DNA of 64,000 nt from Streptomyces lonarensis (GCF_012033735.1 NZ_JAAVJD010000002.1:20366-84365); one strand, 5' to 3'. Positions 43,071 through 53,465 are shown, counted from the stretch's first letter. A program made the numbers and translations. Notes: generated from the letters alone by a model not told the origin.

Positions 43071-43277
43071 TCAGGCCGGGAAACGCCCCGACCGGACGCC
43101 ATCGACGAACGACGCGAACGCGGAGACCGGCAACGCGAGCACCGGCCCGGCCACGTCCTTGGAGTCCCGCACAGGCACCAGCCCGTCCGACACCGCGAGA
43201 TTCACGGCAACCTCGACACAGGCACCACCGTTGCTGCTGTAGGAAGAGGTGAACCAGCAAGCAGACTCAGTTGTCAC
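43071..43277 (-). CDS. DUF397 protein
   Basis: 68 residues from GTG 43277, with AAAGGA 6 nt upstream. WFTSSYSSNGGACVEVAVN and VPVRDSKDVAGPVLALPVSA then FASFVDGVRSGRF are the DUF397 signature. In Streptomyces these proteins normally follow an XRE regulator with DUF5753 and behave like toxin-antitoxin-like regulatory pairs (bldB/whiJ type). No such regulator is adjacent here, so this is an orphan. Confidence 0.9.
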   Translation of the reverse strand: MTTESACWFTSSYSSNGGACVEVAVNLAVSDGLVPVRDSKDVAGPVLALPVSAFASFVDGVRSGRFPA

Positions 43278-43401
43278 GGGAGTCCTTTCGTCGTGGCCGG
43301 AGGCACGAAGCCTCGGCTCGGGGCGGGTTGTGTCGGGGTGGCCGGTGGTGCGGAGCACCGAGGCCGCCGAGTCGACCCCGGGGCGGGGCGTGATGCGCTC
43401 G

Positions 43402-44454
43402 TCAGGCAGGCGCGCCGGGGGGTCGGTCGTCGTCGGCGTGGGGTACGGCGTCCTGGCGGGGCAGGATGTGCCGCAGGATGTCAGTGACGGTGAGCACGCC
43501 GACGCTGCGGCCCTCGTCCATCGCCACCGCCAACTGCTCGCTGGCGGCACGCATCCGGGACAGCGCCTCGTAGACCGGGAGGTCGACGTCGAGCGTCAGC
43601 ACCTCGCGGCTGAAGGCGCCCACCGGACGGTCCGCCGGTTCCAGCAGCACGTCCCGGACGTGGACGAGCCGCGGAACGCCCGCGTCGCCCGACTCGACCA
43701 GGATGCGCATGTGGGCGGAGCGGGAGGCCGCCTCCCACACGTCGCCCACGACCGCGTCGGCGGGCACCGCGGTCGTACCGCGCCGGGCGGGCAGCAGGTC
43801 GCCCACGCGCAGCTCCTGGAGGTCCAGGACGTCCGCCAGTTGGGCGCTGTCGCCCGGTTCGAGCGTGCCGACGGAGGCGGAGTGCTCGACCAGGTGCCGG
43901 ATGGTGTCGATGTCGCGTCCCCCCGCGGCGGCACGGTCCGTCGGTGTGACGCCGCTCGCCGCGACCAGCCGGTTGGCCATGTCGTTGATCCAGCGCAGCA
44001 GCGGCCGCAGCAGCCGGGCGAGTGCCCGGGAGGGCAACCCCACGAGGACGGCGGCGCGTTCCGGGTGGGCGATCGCCCACGACTTGGGCGCCATCTCGCC
44101 GACGACGAGGTGCAGGAACGTCACGAAGAACAACGAGAGGGCGAACGCGGCGCTGTCGGCGGCCCACCCGGGCAGCCCCCAGGAGGCGAGCACCGGACCC
44201 AACCAGCGGTCGACGGCGGGCTTGGTGAGGGCGCCCAGCGCGAAAGTACAGGCGGTGATGCCGAGCTGCGCCACGGCAAGCATGATGGTCAGCTCGTGCA
44301 CGCCCCTCAGGGCGGCGCGCGCGGCACGGCTCTCCGGCGCCATGGCTTCCAACCTGTGGCGCCGCGCACCGAGCAGCGCGAACTCGATGATCACGAAGAA
44401 GGCGCTCAGCACGATCACGAGCACGGTGGCGACGGTCACGAACAGCGGGTTCAT
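43402..44454 (-). CDS. CNNM/HlyC-CorC family membrane protein, short form
   Basis: 350 residues from ATG 44454, overlapping the preceding stop as ATGA. DUF21/CNNM transmembrane domain (about 1-180: VIVLSAFFVIIEFALLGARR, LAVAQLGITACTFALGALTK, VVGEMAPKSWAIAHP), then a CBS pair (about 195-325). It lacks the CorC/HlyC C-terminal domain present in its upstream neighbour. Probably forms a heteromer with it in divalent cation (Mg2+/Co2+) transport or sensing. Translationally coupled. Confidence 0.88.
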   Translation of the reverse strand: MNPLFVTVATVLVIVLSAFFVIIEFALLGARRHRLEAMAPESRAARAALRGVHELTIMLAVAQLGITACTFALGALTKPAVDRWLGPVLASWGLPGWAADSAAFALSLFFVTFLHLVVGEMAPKSWAIAHPERAAVLVGLPSRALARLLRPLLRWINDMANRLVAASGVTPTDRAAAGGRDIDTIRHLVEHSASVGTLEPGDSAQLADVLDLQELRVGDLLPARRGTTAVPADAVVGDVWEAASRSAHMRILVESGDAGVPRLVHVRDVLLEPADRPVGAFSREVLTLDVDLPVYEALSRMRAASEQLAVAMDEGRSVGVLTVTDILRHILPRQDAVPHADDDRPPGAPA

Positions 44455-45896
44455 CGGCCCTCCTCTCCGGGCGTCCCCAGCGGCCCCGAAGACCCCTCGG
44501 TGCCGCTGGCGCCGCCGGTGCCGCCGGTGCTCTCGCCCACAGCTCCGGCCTGCTCCTCCACCACGCGCACGCGGAGGGAACTCGGCACGTGGCGGGCGAC
44601 GTCGAGCACCTCCGCCTCCAGCAGTCGGTGCACCGGTTCCTCCATCACCAGCTCGGCGGGGTCTTCGGGCAGCGGAACCCGGACGGTCTCGCCGGGCTGC
44701 GGGAGCGCCCCGAGGTGGGTGATGAGCAGACCGGCGAGGGTCTCGTACTCGCCTGCCGGCAGCGTCCGTCCGATGGCCCGGCCCACCTCGTCCAGCGGGG
44801 TGTCGCCGTCGATGCGCCACCCGTGGTCCTCCGGCACGACGGCGGCCGGTGGTCCGGGGTCGTGCTCGTCGGAGATGTCCCCGATCAGTTCCTCCGCGAG
44901 GTCCTCGACCGTCAGGATTCCGGTGAACGCTCCGTACTCGTCGAGAACGCAGCCGAGTTGTTCCCGGGCCCGCTCCATCTCCGCCAGCGCGTCCGGGAGG
45001 GGCAGCAGCACCGGCAGGAGCAACGCCGGCCGCATCACGCTCCTCACCGGCGCCTCGTCGGTGGGGCGCCGGCGCAGCAGGTCGACGAGGTGGACCACTC
45101 CGAGCGGTTCGCCGTTCGCGTCGATGACCGGGTACCGGCTGTGCGCCCGCGCCATCAGCGCCCGCACCTCGGCGACAGTGGTGGCCGGGGCCACCGTGTC
45201 GACTCGGGCACGGGGCACCATCGCGTGCTCGACGGACCGTTCCGGGAAGTCGAGGACGCGGTCGACCAGCAGCGACAGGTCGGCGGGCAGGTCGCCGCTG
45301 TCGCGCGAGTCGGAGACGGCGTGCCGCAGGTCCTCCCGGGTGGCGCTGGTGTCCAGGTCGTGCACCGGCTCGATCCGCAGCAGCCGCAGGAAGGCGTTGG
45401 CCGCGTGGTCGAACACGGTGATCAGCCAGCCGCACGCCGCCAGGTAGAGCAGGGTGGACGGCGCGAGCGCGCGCGCCAGCGGCTCCGGAGCGGCGATGGC
45501 GAGGTTCTTCGGGTACAGCTCACCGAAGATCATCTGCACCACCGTGGCCACCACGAGCGCCACCACGGTGCCGACGGAGACGCCGAGCGCCACCGGGACG
45601 CCCACCCCTCCCAGCAGCACGCCGATCGAACCGCCGACAAGAGGCTCCGCCACGAAGCCGACAAGCAGGCCCGTGACGGTGATGCCGAGCTGCGCACCGG
45701 AGAGCATGAACGAGGTGCGCCGGGTGACCCGCAGCGCGCGGCGCGCGGATGCGTCACCGGCGTCCGCGCGGGCGCCGAGACGCTCGCGGTCGACGGACAT
45801 GTAGGCGAACTCCTGCGCGACGAAGTAGCCGTTCGCCGCGATGATCACCAGCATCACCACGACGCCGAGCAGCCCGGTCAACACCGCTTCGGTCAC
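44451..45896 (-). CDS. CNNM/HlyC-CorC family membrane protein, long form
   Basis: 481 residues from GTG 45896, with GAGGTGA upstream. DUF21 domain (about 1-190, with LSGAQLGITVTGLLVGFVAE and IFGELYPKNLAIAAPEP), two CBS domains (about 205-335, SVEHAMVPRARVDTVAPATT, VLDEYGAFTGILTVEDLAEE), and a CorC_HlyC domain (about 350-430, WRIDGDTPLDEVGRAIGRTL). The Gly/Ser-rich C-terminus is variable. Membrane cation transporter or regulator. Heads a two-gene operon with the short paralog; such side-by-side pairs are common in actinobacteria. Confidence 0.9.
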   Translation of the reverse strand: MTEAVLTGLLGVVVMLVIIAANGYFVAQEFAYMSVDRERLGARADAGDASARRALRVTRRTSFMLSGAQLGITVTGLLVGFVAEPLVGGSIGVLLGGVGVPVALGVSVGTVVALVVATVVQMIFGELYPKNLAIAAPEPLARALAPSTLLYLAACGWLITVFDHAANAFLRLLRIEPVHDLDTSATREDLRHAVSDSRDSGDLPADLSLLVDRVLDFPERSVEHAMVPRARVDTVAPATTVAEVRALMARAHSRYPVIDANGEPLGVVHLVDLLRRRPTDEAPVRSVMRPALLLPVLLPLPDALAEMERAREQLGCVLDEYGAFTGILTVEDLAEELIGDISDEHDPGPPAAVVPEDHGWRIDGDTPLDEVGRAIGRTLPAGEYETLAGLLITHLGALPQPGETVRVPLPEDPAELVMEEPVHRLLEAEVLDVARHVPSSLRVRVVEEQAGAVGESTGGTGGASGTEGSSGPLGTPGEEGR

Positions 45897-46239
45897 GTCC
45901 GGTTCACCTCACGCAGAGCTTCGGGCAGATGCCGGCCAGGAGGGCGTCCGGGCCGGTGGCAGCGCCGCGGGGGGTCGACGACGCGGCACGGGACTCGGTG
46001 CTGATGCCCCACATTAGGCGGTTCATCCGCCGTACCCCGGGACGCGCGGGGATTGCCCACGGCGTGGCTCGCCCGACCGAGCGACCGCCGGGTTCCGGCC
46101 GGGCGTCCGTCGTCGTTCACCGGAGTAGGGCAGAGTACGGAGTGCGGCACTCGGCCGCACGGCAGGACCGTCCCCGGTGCTGCCCGACGCCCACGACCGC
46201 GCCCGCGCCGAGCGGGTACCGGGATGTGAGAGGGAGACC
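45897..46239. other. Divergent intergenic region
   Basis: 343 bases between the CNNM operon (minus) and the 46240 lipoprotein (plus). No ORF with convincing codon bias and no clear hairpin. Presumably holds both promoters. Confidence 0.35.
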
Positions 46240-46842
46240 ATGAAGATACGTCTGGCCGGACCGGCGTTGGCCGCCGCAGTGATGCTGCTGGCCGCGGGCT
46301 GCGGAAGCAGCGACGACTCCTCCGACGACGCGGCCACCGAGGAGACGGGCGCCTCCGAGCAGGGTGACGGCGAGGAGAGCGAGGACGCCGACGAGGAGGA
46401 CGACGCGGACGACGCGGCAGGCGGCGGGACCGGGGCCATCGCGGGCATCTGGGGCAGCGTCTCCGGTGCGGACACCCTGCTCCAGATCGGCGACGACGGC
46501 CTCGCCACCCTGCTCACCTCCGACGACGCCTGCCTCGGCGGGGCGCAGTCGATGGGCGACCACTCCATGATCAGCCTCCAGTGCTCCGTCGCGACGGGGT
46601 ACTCCAGCGGTGAGGCCACACTGAACGGCGAGGCGCTCACCGTCGGCTGGGAGAGCGGCGAGACGGTCTACGAGCGGATCGCCGACCAGGCGGTGGACCT
46701 GGCCGAGCTGAACCTGGGCGAACTCGGCCTGGAGGAGCTCGAAGGTATCGACCTCGACAACATCGACTTCGAGGGCTTCGACATCGACGAGCTGGAGTCG
46801 CTCCTGCCGGGCAGCATCGGCGGCCCCGGCGACGACGACTGA
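46240..46842 (+). CDS. Acidic lipoprotein (200 aa)
   Basis: ATG 46240 with AGGGAG 5 nt upstream. Signal peptide MKIRLAGPALAAAVM with lipobox LLAAGC (Cys21), acidic linker (EESEDADEEDDADD), a small beta domain (GAIAGIWGSVSGADTLLQIG, GEALTVGWESGETVYERI), then a leucine/acid repeat of five-residue units (LAELNLGELGLEELEGIDLD, NIDFEGFDIDELESLL) that could form a pentapeptide-like or amphipathic stretch. Related in layout to the lipoprotein at 42294. Convergent with nuoN. Function unknown. Confidence 0.78.
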   Translation: MKIRLAGPALAAAVMLLAAGCGSSDDSSDDAATEETGASEQGDGEESEDADEEDDADDAAGGGTGAIAGIWGSVSGADTLLQIGDDGLATLLTSDDACLGGAQSMGDHSMISLQCSVATGYSSGEATLNGEALTVGWESGETVYERIADQAVDLAELNLGELGLEELEGIDLDNIDFEGFDIDELESLLPGSIGGPGDDD

Positions 46843-46887
46843 CCCTGCCGTACGCCGCGGTGCCGCGAGCCCGGCGCCCGGCACGCG

Positions 46888-46932
46888 GAACGGGCCGGTA
46901 CCTTCCTCCTGCGGAGGGGTACCGGCCCGTTC
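46888..46932. terminator. Bidirectional terminator, end of nuo operon
   Basis: GAACGGGCCGGTACC (46888-46902) pairs perfectly with GGTACCGGCCCGTTC (46918-46932), with a nested CCTCC-TGC-GGAGG, between the convergent lipoprotein gene and nuoN. Confidence 0.92.
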
Positions 46933-46967
46933 GCCGTGACGGGGCCCGGCGCGAGGCCGGGGGCGGT

Positions 46968-48590
46968 TCAGCGGACGAAGACGCCCGCCTGGCCGGCCAG
47001 GTCGAGGAAGTACTGCGGCGCGACGCCGAGCACCACAGTGACCGCGGCGGCGACACCGAGCATCGAGGTGGTCATCGGGCTGGGGACGACGACCGAGGGG
47101 CCGTCCTCCTGCGGCTCGCTGAAGAACATCAGCACGATGACGCGGACGTAGAAGAACGCCGCGATCGCCGAGGCGATCACACCGACGATGACCAGACCCA
47201 TCGCGCCCGCGTCGGCCGCGGCGCTGAACACCGCGAACTTGCCGGCGAACCCGGAGGTCAGCGGGATACCGGCGAACGCCAGCAGGAACAGCGCGAAGAC
47301 ACCGGCCAGCAGCGGGGAACGGCGGCCGAGTCCGGCCCACTTGGAGAGGTGTGTCGCCTCGCCGTCACCGTCGCGCACCAGCGTCACCACGGCGAACGCG
47401 CCGAGCGTCACGAAGGAGTACGCCGCCAGGTAGAACAGCACCGAGGAGACGCCGTCCTCGCTGAGCGCCAGCACCCCGGCGAGGATGAAGCCGGCGTGGG
47501 CGATCGAGGAGTAGGCCAGCAGCCGCTTCACGTCGGTCTGGGTGATGGCGATGACGGCGCCGGCCAGCATCGAGGCGATGGCGACACCCCACAGCACCGG
47601 CTCCCAGTCCCACCGCATGCCCGGCAGCACCACGTACAGCAGCCGCAGCAGCGCGCCGAAGGCAGCGACCTTGGTGGCGGCGGCCATGAAGCCGGTCACC
47701 GGGGTCGGGGCGCCCTGGTAGACGTCCGGCGTCCACATGTGGAACGGCACGGCTCCGACCTTGAACAGCAGGCCCATGACGACCAGCGCGCCACCGATCA
47801 GCAGGTAGGCGTCGTTGCCCATCGTGGCGGCCAGGCCCGGGTCCACCGCCGGCGGGGCGCCGGAGATGACGTCGGCGATGCCCGCGTAGGAGAGGGTGCC
47901 GGCGTAGCCGTAGAGCAGCGCGATGCCGAAGAGCAGGAATGCCGAGGCGAAGGCGCCCAGCAGGAAGTACTTGACCGCGGCCTCCTGCGACAGCAGCCGC
48001 CGGCGCCGGGAGAGGGCGCACAGCAGGTACAGCGGCAGGGAGAGGACCTCCAGCGCGATGAAGAGCAGCAGCAGGTCGTTGGCGGCGGGGAAGAGCAGCA
48101 TGCCGCCGAGGGCGAACAGCATCAGCGGGAAGATCTCGGTCGTGGTGTAACCGGACTTCACCGCCAGCTTCTCCGCGGTGCCGCCGGGCACCGCCGCCGC
48201 CTGCGCGGCGAAGGAGTCCACGGCCCGGCCGTGCTCGGCCGGTTCCAGCCGGCGTTCCGCGAAGAGGAACACCGACACGAACCCGACGAGGATCAGGACG
48301 CCCTGGAGGAACAGCGCCGGGCCGTCCACGGCCAGCGCGCCCATGCCGGCGACCTGCGCCTGCGTGCTCGCGTGCTCGTCGGCGGCCAGCCCGACGACGG
48401 CGGCGAACGCCGTCGCCAGGGCCAGTACGGCGAGCACCACCTGGGTGCCGTAGCGGTGGCGGCGGGGCGCGAACGCCTCGACGAGCACGCCGATGACGGC
48501 GGCCCCCACCACGATCAGCGTCGGGGAGAGCGCGACCCACTCGAACTGCGGGGTCTCCAGCACCCCCTGCGCGTGCGTCCAGCTGTTCAC
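46968..48590 (-). CDS. nuoN: NADH-quinone oxidoreductase subunit N
   Basis: 540 residues from GTG 48590. Antiporter-like proton-pumping membrane subunit of complex I, with about 14 hydrophobic segments. Key stretches: LLLLFIALEVLSLPLYLLCA (conserved Glu of the first half-channel), GALVVMGLLFKVGAVPFHMW (conserved Lys and the PFH-W motif of the pump), and VKRLLAYSSIAHAGFILAG. Last gene of the operon, ending 36 nt before a strong terminator. Confidence 0.96.
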   Translation of the reverse strand: MNSWTHAQGVLETPQFEWVALSPTLIVVGAAVIGVLVEAFAPRRHRYGTQVVLAVLALATAFAAVVGLAADEHASTQAQVAGMGALAVDGPALFLQGVLILVGFVSVFLFAERRLEPAEHGRAVDSFAAQAAAVPGGTAEKLAVKSGYTTTEIFPLMLFALGGMLLFPAANDLLLLFIALEVLSLPLYLLCALSRRRRLLSQEAAVKYFLLGAFASAFLLFGIALLYGYAGTLSYAGIADVISGAPPAVDPGLAATMGNDAYLLIGGALVVMGLLFKVGAVPFHMWTPDVYQGAPTPVTGFMAAATKVAAFGALLRLLYVVLPGMRWDWEPVLWGVAIASMLAGAVIAITQTDVKRLLAYSSIAHAGFILAGVLALSEDGVSSVLFYLAAYSFVTLGAFAVVTLVRDGDGEATHLSKWAGLGRRSPLLAGVFALFLLAFAGIPLTSGFAGKFAVFSAAADAGAMGLVIVGVIASAIAAFFYVRVIVLMFFSEPQEDGPSVVVPSPMTTSMLGVAAAVTVVLGVAPQYFLDLAGQAGVFVR

Positions 48591-48666
48591 TGTGCTGTCT
48601 CCTCGTATCCCCCGCCGATGCGGCGGCTCGGGTCACGGTCGCGGCTGGTCTCCCGGATGCGCGATG

Positions 48667-50265
48667 TCATCGGCGGGCCTCCAGTTCCGGCTCGGGGTCG
48701 CTCTCACCGACGTCGGAGAGGGTGTGCTGGACCGCGGGGTCGACGATGTCGGTGAGCGGCCGGGGGAAGACGCCGAGGAAGATGAGCATCGCGATCAGCG
48801 GTGCCACCACGGCGAGTTCACGCGGACGAAGGTCCGGCATCCGGGACAGCTCGGGCCGCACCGGCCCGGTCATGGTGCGCTGGTACAGGATCAGCACGTA
48901 GAGCGCGGCGAGGACGATGCCGGCGCAGGCGACGATGCCCGCCACCGGGTACCGGGTGAACGTGCCCACCAGCACCAGGAACTCGCTGACGAACGGCCCG
49001 GTGCCGGGCAGCGACAGCGTCGCCAGTCCGCCGATGAGGAAGGTGCCCGCCAGGATCGGCGCGGTCTTCTGCACGCCGCCGTAGTCCGCGATGAGGCGGG
49101 AGCCGCGGCGGGTGATGAGGAAGCCGGCGACCAGCATCAGGGCCGCGGTGGCGATGCCGTGGTTGACCATGTACAGCGTCGCGCCGGTCTGGCCCTGGCT
49201 GGTCATCGCGAAGATGCCCAGGATGATGAAGCCGAAGTGGCTGATCGACGCGTAGGCGATCAGACGCTTCATGTCGCGCTGGCCGAGCGCCAGCAGCGCG
49301 CCGTAGATGATGGAGATCAGTGCCAGCACGATCACCACCGGTGTGGCCCAGGCGCTCGCCTCGGGGAACAGCCCCAGGCAGAAGCGGAGCATCGCGAAGG
49401 TGCCGACCTTGTCGACCACCGCGGTGATGAGCACGGCGACCGGGGCGGTCGACTCGCCCATCGCGTTGGGCAGCCAGGTGTGGACCGGCCACAGCGGCGC
49501 CTTGATGGCGAAGGCGATGAAGAAGCCCAGGAACAGGAAGCGTTCGGTGTTCTGCGCGAAGGTCAGCTCACCGGAGGCGCGGGCCTCGGCGATCGCCTGG
49601 AGCGAGAAGGTGCTGCCGCCCGGGAGGTCCGCGGTGGCGACGTACAGGCCGATGACCGCGGCCAGCATGATGAGGCCGCCGGCCAGGTTGTACAGCAGGA
49701 ACTTGACGGCCGCGTAGGTCCGCTGCTTGGCCTGCCCGTTCTCCGAGTGCTCCCCGGCGCGGTCGCCGAAGCCACCGATGAGGAAGTACATCGGGATGAG
49801 CATCGCTTCGAAGAAGATGTAGAAGAGGAAGATGTCGGTCGCGACGAACGACATCACCACCATGGCCTCGACCATGAGGATCAGGGCGAAGAAGCCCTGG
49901 GTGGGGCGCCAGCGCTTCCCGGCGGGGGTCTCCCCCTCCTTGGGGTCGGCGTCGTTCCAGCCGGCGCCGATGAGGAACGGGATGAGCACCGCGGTCAGCG
50001 CCACCAGCGCGACAGCGATGCCGTCCACACCGAGTTCGTAGCGGACGCCGAACGCCGGAATCCACGCGTGGGACTCGGTCAACTGGTAGCGGTCGCCGCC
50101 CGGTTCGAACCGGATCAGCACCAGGATCGCGAGAACGGCGGTGACCAGCGAGGCGGTTAGGGCCACCCACTTGGCGAGGTTGCGCCGAGCCGAGGGGACG
50201 GCGGCGGTGGCGACCGCGCCGATGGCGGGCGCCAGCACCGTGGCCGTCAGCAGGGGAAATGACAT
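48667..50265 (-). CDS. nuoM: NADH-quinone oxidoreductase subunit M
   Basis: 532 residues from ATG 50265. Antiporter-like proton-pumping subunit. IFLFYIFFEAMLIPMYFLIG carries the conserved Glu, FIAFAIKAPLWPVHTWLPNA the channel Lys and the W-P-H-W-L-P motif, and MKRLIAYASISHFGFIILG the second conserved half. Begins 3 nt after the nuoL stop; 76 nt separate it from nuoN. Confidence 0.97.
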   Translation of the reverse strand: MSFPLLTATVLAPAIGAVATAAVPSARRNLAKWVALTASLVTAVLAILVLIRFEPGGDRYQLTESHAWIPAFGVRYELGVDGIAVALVALTAVLIPFLIGAGWNDADPKEGETPAGKRWRPTQGFFALILMVEAMVVMSFVATDIFLFYIFFEAMLIPMYFLIGGFGDRAGEHSENGQAKQRTYAAVKFLLYNLAGGLIMLAAVIGLYVATADLPGGSTFSLQAIAEARASGELTFAQNTERFLFLGFFIAFAIKAPLWPVHTWLPNAMGESTAPVAVLITAVVDKVGTFAMLRFCLGLFPEASAWATPVVIVLALISIIYGALLALGQRDMKRLIAYASISHFGFIILGIFAMTSQGQTGATLYMVNHGIATAALMLVAGFLITRRGSRLIADYGGVQKTAPILAGTFLIGGLATLSLPGTGPFVSEFLVLVGTFTRYPVAGIVACAGIVLAALYVLILYQRTMTGPVRPELSRMPDLRPRELAVVAPLIAMLIFLGVFPRPLTDIVDPAVQHTLSDVGESDPEPELEARR

Positions 50266-50268
50266 GAG

Positions 50269-52164
50269 TTAGACCGCCCTCATCAGCAGGGTCACGGCAA
50301 TGAGGATCGCCGCACCGCCGAACATCGAAGCCGCGTAGCTGCGCGCGAAGCCGTTCTGCACCTTCCGCAGCCGCCCGGAGAGCCCGCCGAAGCCCGCGGC
50401 GGTGCCGTTGACGACACCGTCCACCAGCTTGTGGTCGACGTAGACGAGCCCGCGGGTGAGGTAGCTGCCGGGGGTGACGAACGCGGCGTGGTTGAAGTCG
50501 TCCTGCAGCAGGTCGCGGCGGGCGGCCCGCGTGATCCAGACGCCGGTCGGGGCGACCTCGGGGATCGGACGGCGCCCGTACTGGAACCAGGCGGCGCCGA
50601 CGCCGACGAGCATCAGCACCGTCGCCAGCACGGAGACCATGCCGTGGCTGACCGGGGAGTTCCCGTCGGCGGTGGCGACCACCGGCGACAGCCAGTCGAC
50701 GAACGAGTGGTTGAGGTTGAAGACGAAGCCGGCGCCCACCGACCCGACGGCCAGCACGATCATCGGCACCGTCATCGACAGCGGCGACTCGTGCGGGTGC
50801 GGGTCGTTGCCCTCGGCGTCCTTCACCCAGCGCTTCTCGCCGAAGAAGGTCATCAGCATGATGCGCGTCATGTAGTACGCGGTGAGTGCCGCGCCCAGCA
50901 GGGTGACGCCCCCGAGAATCCAGCCCTCGGCGCCGCCCTTCCCGAAGGCCGCGTAGATGATCTCGTCCTTGGAGAAGAAGCCCGAGAGGTAGGGGAAGCC
51001 GATGATGGCGAGGTAGCCCAGGCCCATCGTCACGAAGGTGACGGGCATGTACTTCCGCAGCCCGCCGTAGCGCCGCATGTCGACCTCGTCGTTCATGCCG
51101 TGCATGACCGAACCGGCGCCGAGGAACAGCCCGGCCTTGAAGAAGCCGTGGGTCACCAGGTGCATGATGGCGAAGACGTAGCCGATCGGGCCGAGCCCGG
51201 CCGCCAGCATCATGTAGCCGATCTGCGACATCGTCGACCCGGCGAGGGCCTTCTTGATGTCGTCCTTCGCGCAACCGACGATCGCGCCGAACAGCAGGGT
51301 GACGGCACCGACCACGACGACCACGGTCTGCGCGGCGGGCGCGCCGTCGAAGATCGCACCGGAGCGGACCACCAGGTAGACGCCGGCGGTGACCATCGTC
51401 GCGGCGTGGATGAGGGCCGAGACCGGGGTCGGGCCCTCCATCGCGTCGCCCAGCCAGGACTGGAGCGGCACCTGCGCCGACTTGCCGCAGGCGGCCAGCA
51501 GCAGCATCAGCCCGATGGCGGTCAGCGTGCCCTCGCTCGCCTGCTCCGCGGTGGAGAGCACCGGGGAGAACGCGAAGGTACCGAAGGTGGAGAACATCAG
51601 GAAGATCGCGATCGCGAGGCCGACGTCGCCGACGCGGTTGACCACGAACGCCTTCTTCGCCGCCGTCGCCGCGCTCGGCTTGTGCTGCCAGAACCCGATC
51701 AGCAGGAACGAGGCGAGACCGACGCCCTCCCAACCGACGTACAGCAGCAGGTAGTTGTCGGCGAGGACCAGGATCAGCATCGCCGCGAGGAACAGGTTCA
51801 GGTAGGCGAAGAACCTGCGCCGCCGCACGTCGTGCTCCATGTAACCCACCGAGTAGAGGTGGATCAGGGTGCCGACCGAGGTGATCAGCAGCACGAACGT
51901 CATCGACAACTGGTCGAGCTGGAAGGCGATGTCCGCCTGGAACCCGCTCACCGGCACCCAGCTGTACAGATGTTGGCTCAGGGCCCGGTCACCGCCGTCC
52001 CGGCCGAGCATGTCGACGAAGAGCACCACGGCCAGGGCGAAGGAGAGCGCGGCCAGGCCGGTTGCCAGCCAGTGGCCGAACCGGTCGAGGCGGCGACCGC
52101 CCACGAGCAGCAGCGCCGCGCCCAGCAGCGGTGCCGCGACGAGCAGTCCGATCAACGATTCCAC
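50269..52164 (-). CDS. nuoL: NADH-quinone oxidoreductase subunit L
   Basis: 631 residues from GTG 52164; the GTG at 52176 overlaps the GGAG ribosome binding site and was rejected. Largest antiporter-like subunit, carrying the long lateral helix at its C-terminus ([20 protein letters not shown] then a final hydrophobic helix). Conserved [20 protein letters not shown] (Glu), [20 protein letters not shown] (Lys) and [18 protein letters not shown]. Confidence 0.96.
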   Translation of the reverse strand: MESLIGLLVAAPLLGAALLLVGGRRLDRFGHWLATGLAALSFALAVVLFVDMLGRDGGDRALSQHLYSWVPVSGFQADIAFQLDQLSMTFVLLITSVGTLIHLYSVGYMEHDVRRRRFFAYLNLFLAAMLILVLADNYLLLYVGWEGVGLASFLLIGFWQHKPSAATAAKKAFVVNRVGDVGLAIAIFLMFSTFGTFAFSPVLSTAEQASEGTLTAIGLMLLLAACGKSAQVPLQSWLGDAMEGPTPVSALIHAATMVTAGVYLVVRSGAIFDGAPAAQTVVVVVGAVTLLFGAIVGCAKDDIKKALAGSTMSQIGYMMLAAGLGPIGYVFAIMHLVTHGFFKAGLFLGAGSVMHGMNDEVDMRRYGGLRKYMPVTFVTMGLGYLAIIGFPYLSGFFSKDEIIYAAFGKGGAEGWILGGVTLLGAALTAYYMTRIMLMTFFGEKRWVKDAEGNDPHPHESPLSMTVPMIVLAVGSVGAGFVFNLNHSFVDWLSPVVATADGNSPVSHGMVSVLATVLMLVGVGAAWFQYGRRPIPEVAPTGVWITRAARRDLLQDDFNHAAFVTPGSYLTRGLVYVDHKLVDGVVNGTAAGFGGLSGRLRKVQNGFARSYAASMFGGAAILIAVTLLMRAV

Positions 52165-52191
52165 TGGTAACTCCACATTCTTCCGCTGGCC

Positions 52192-52491
52192 TTACAGCTT
52201 CATCAGACTGGCGTCGTCGACCGAAGCCGAGTGGCGCGAGCGATAGACCATGACGATGATCGCCAGCCCGACCACGACCTCGGCGGCGGCGACGACCATG
52301 ACGAAGAACGCCATGATCTGGCCGTCGAGGTTCCCGTGCATGCGGGAGAAGGTGACCAGTGCCAGGTTGGCGGCGTTCAGCATCAGTTCGATGCTCATGA
52401 AGACCACGATGGCGTTGCGCCGCAGCAGCACACCGCAGGCGCCGATGGTGAACAGCAGCGCCGCGAGATGCAGGTAGTTCTCGGGACTCAC
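52192..52491 (-). CDS. nuoK: NADH-quinone oxidoreductase subunit K
   Basis: 99 residues from GTG 52491, overlapping the nuoJ stop as GTGA. Three membrane helices. Conserved glutamates of the proton path are in [16 protein letters not shown] and [13 protein letters not shown]. Full length, slightly extended C-terminus ([12 protein letters not shown]). Confidence 0.96.
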   Translation of the reverse strand: MSPENYLHLAALLFTIGACGVLLRRNAIVVFMSIELMLNAANLALVTFSRMHGNLDGQIMAFFVMVVAAAEVVVGLAIIVMVYRSRHSASVDDASLMKL

Positions 52492-53465
52492 TTGCCGGCC
52501 TCCTCGGCTCCGTCGCCGTCGCCGTCGTCACGGCGGCCGTTGTCGCTGCCGTCACCGTCGATGCCGGTGGCGGCGGGGGTGGTGGTGCCGGCGTCGGTGC
52601 GACCGGCCCCGCCGGTGGTGCTGCCGGAGCCCAGCGACCCGCTGACCGAGGCGCGGCGCCCCTGGTGGTCGGCGGTGCGCTGCTCCAGGGCGGCGAGCGC
52701 CCCGAGCGCCTCGGTGTGGACCTCGCGGACCTGGTCGCGCTCGTGGAGCGTGGAGCTGACGGTCAGCGGCGACGGCGTGCCGTCGGGCAGCAGACCGGGG
52801 ATGTCCACGGCGTTGTGGCGGGCGTAGACGCCCGGCGCGGGCAGCGGCGGCACCTGGGTGCCGTCCTTCACGCGCGCCTCGGCCTGCTCGCGCTGGGACG
52901 TGGAGCGCTCGATCTTCTCGCGGTGCGTCAGCATCGTCGCGCCGACGGCGGCGACGGTCAGCAGGACACCGGTCACCTCGAAAGCGACCATGTACCGGGT
53001 GAAGAGCAGCGAGGCCAGACCCTCGACGTTGCCCTGGGAGTTGGCCTCCGCCAGCCCGGTGAAGGAGCCCACCGACGCCTGGCCGATGCCGGCGATCAGC
53101 AGGATGCCGAGGCCGAGGCCCATGGCGGCCGTCGCGATGCGTTGCCCCTTGATGGTCTCCTTCAGGGAGTCCGCCGCGCTGACGCCGACGAGCATCAGCA
53201 CGAAGAGGAAGAGCATCATCACGGCGCCGGTGTAGACGACGATCTGCACCACGCCGAGGAAGTAGGCCCCGTTGGCCAGGTAGAACAGCGCCAGGATGAC
53301 CATGGTCCCGGCCAGGCACAGCGCCGAGTACACGGCGCGGCGCATCAGGATCGTGCCGAGCCCGCCGGCGACGGCGATGGGCGCGAGAATCCAGAACTGG
53401 ACTGCCTCGCCACCGGAGGTGGAGGTCTCCGCCGCCAGTGTCGACAGGGCGGTCAGCGTGCTCAT
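52488..53465 (-). CDS. nuoJ: NADH-quinone oxidoreductase subunit J, with long tail
   Basis: 325 residues from ATG 53465, overlapping the nuoI stop as ATGA. Five membrane helices in the first 185 residues, including [20 protein letters not shown] (pi-bulge helix TM3 region). The last 135 residues are hydrophilic ([20 protein letters not shown] and a Gly/Asp/Thr-rich end), longer than in most bacteria. Such cytoplasmic tails are typical of actinobacterial NuoJ. Confidence 0.95.
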   Translation of the reverse strand: MSTLTALSTLAAETSTSGGEAVQFWILAPIAVAGGLGTILMRRAVYSALCLAGTMVILALFYLANGAYFLGVVQIVVYTGAVMMLFLFVLMLVGVSAADSLKETIKGQRIATAAMGLGLGILLIAGIGQASVGSFTGLAEANSQGNVEGLASLLFTRYMVAFEVTGVLLTVAAVGATMLTHREKIERSTSQREQAEARVKDGTQVPPLPAPGVYARHNAVDIPGLLPDGTPSPLTVSSTLHERDQVREVHTEALGALAALEQRTADHQGRRASVSGSLGSGSTTGGAGRTDAGTTTPAATGIDGDGSDNGRRDDGDGDGAEEAGK

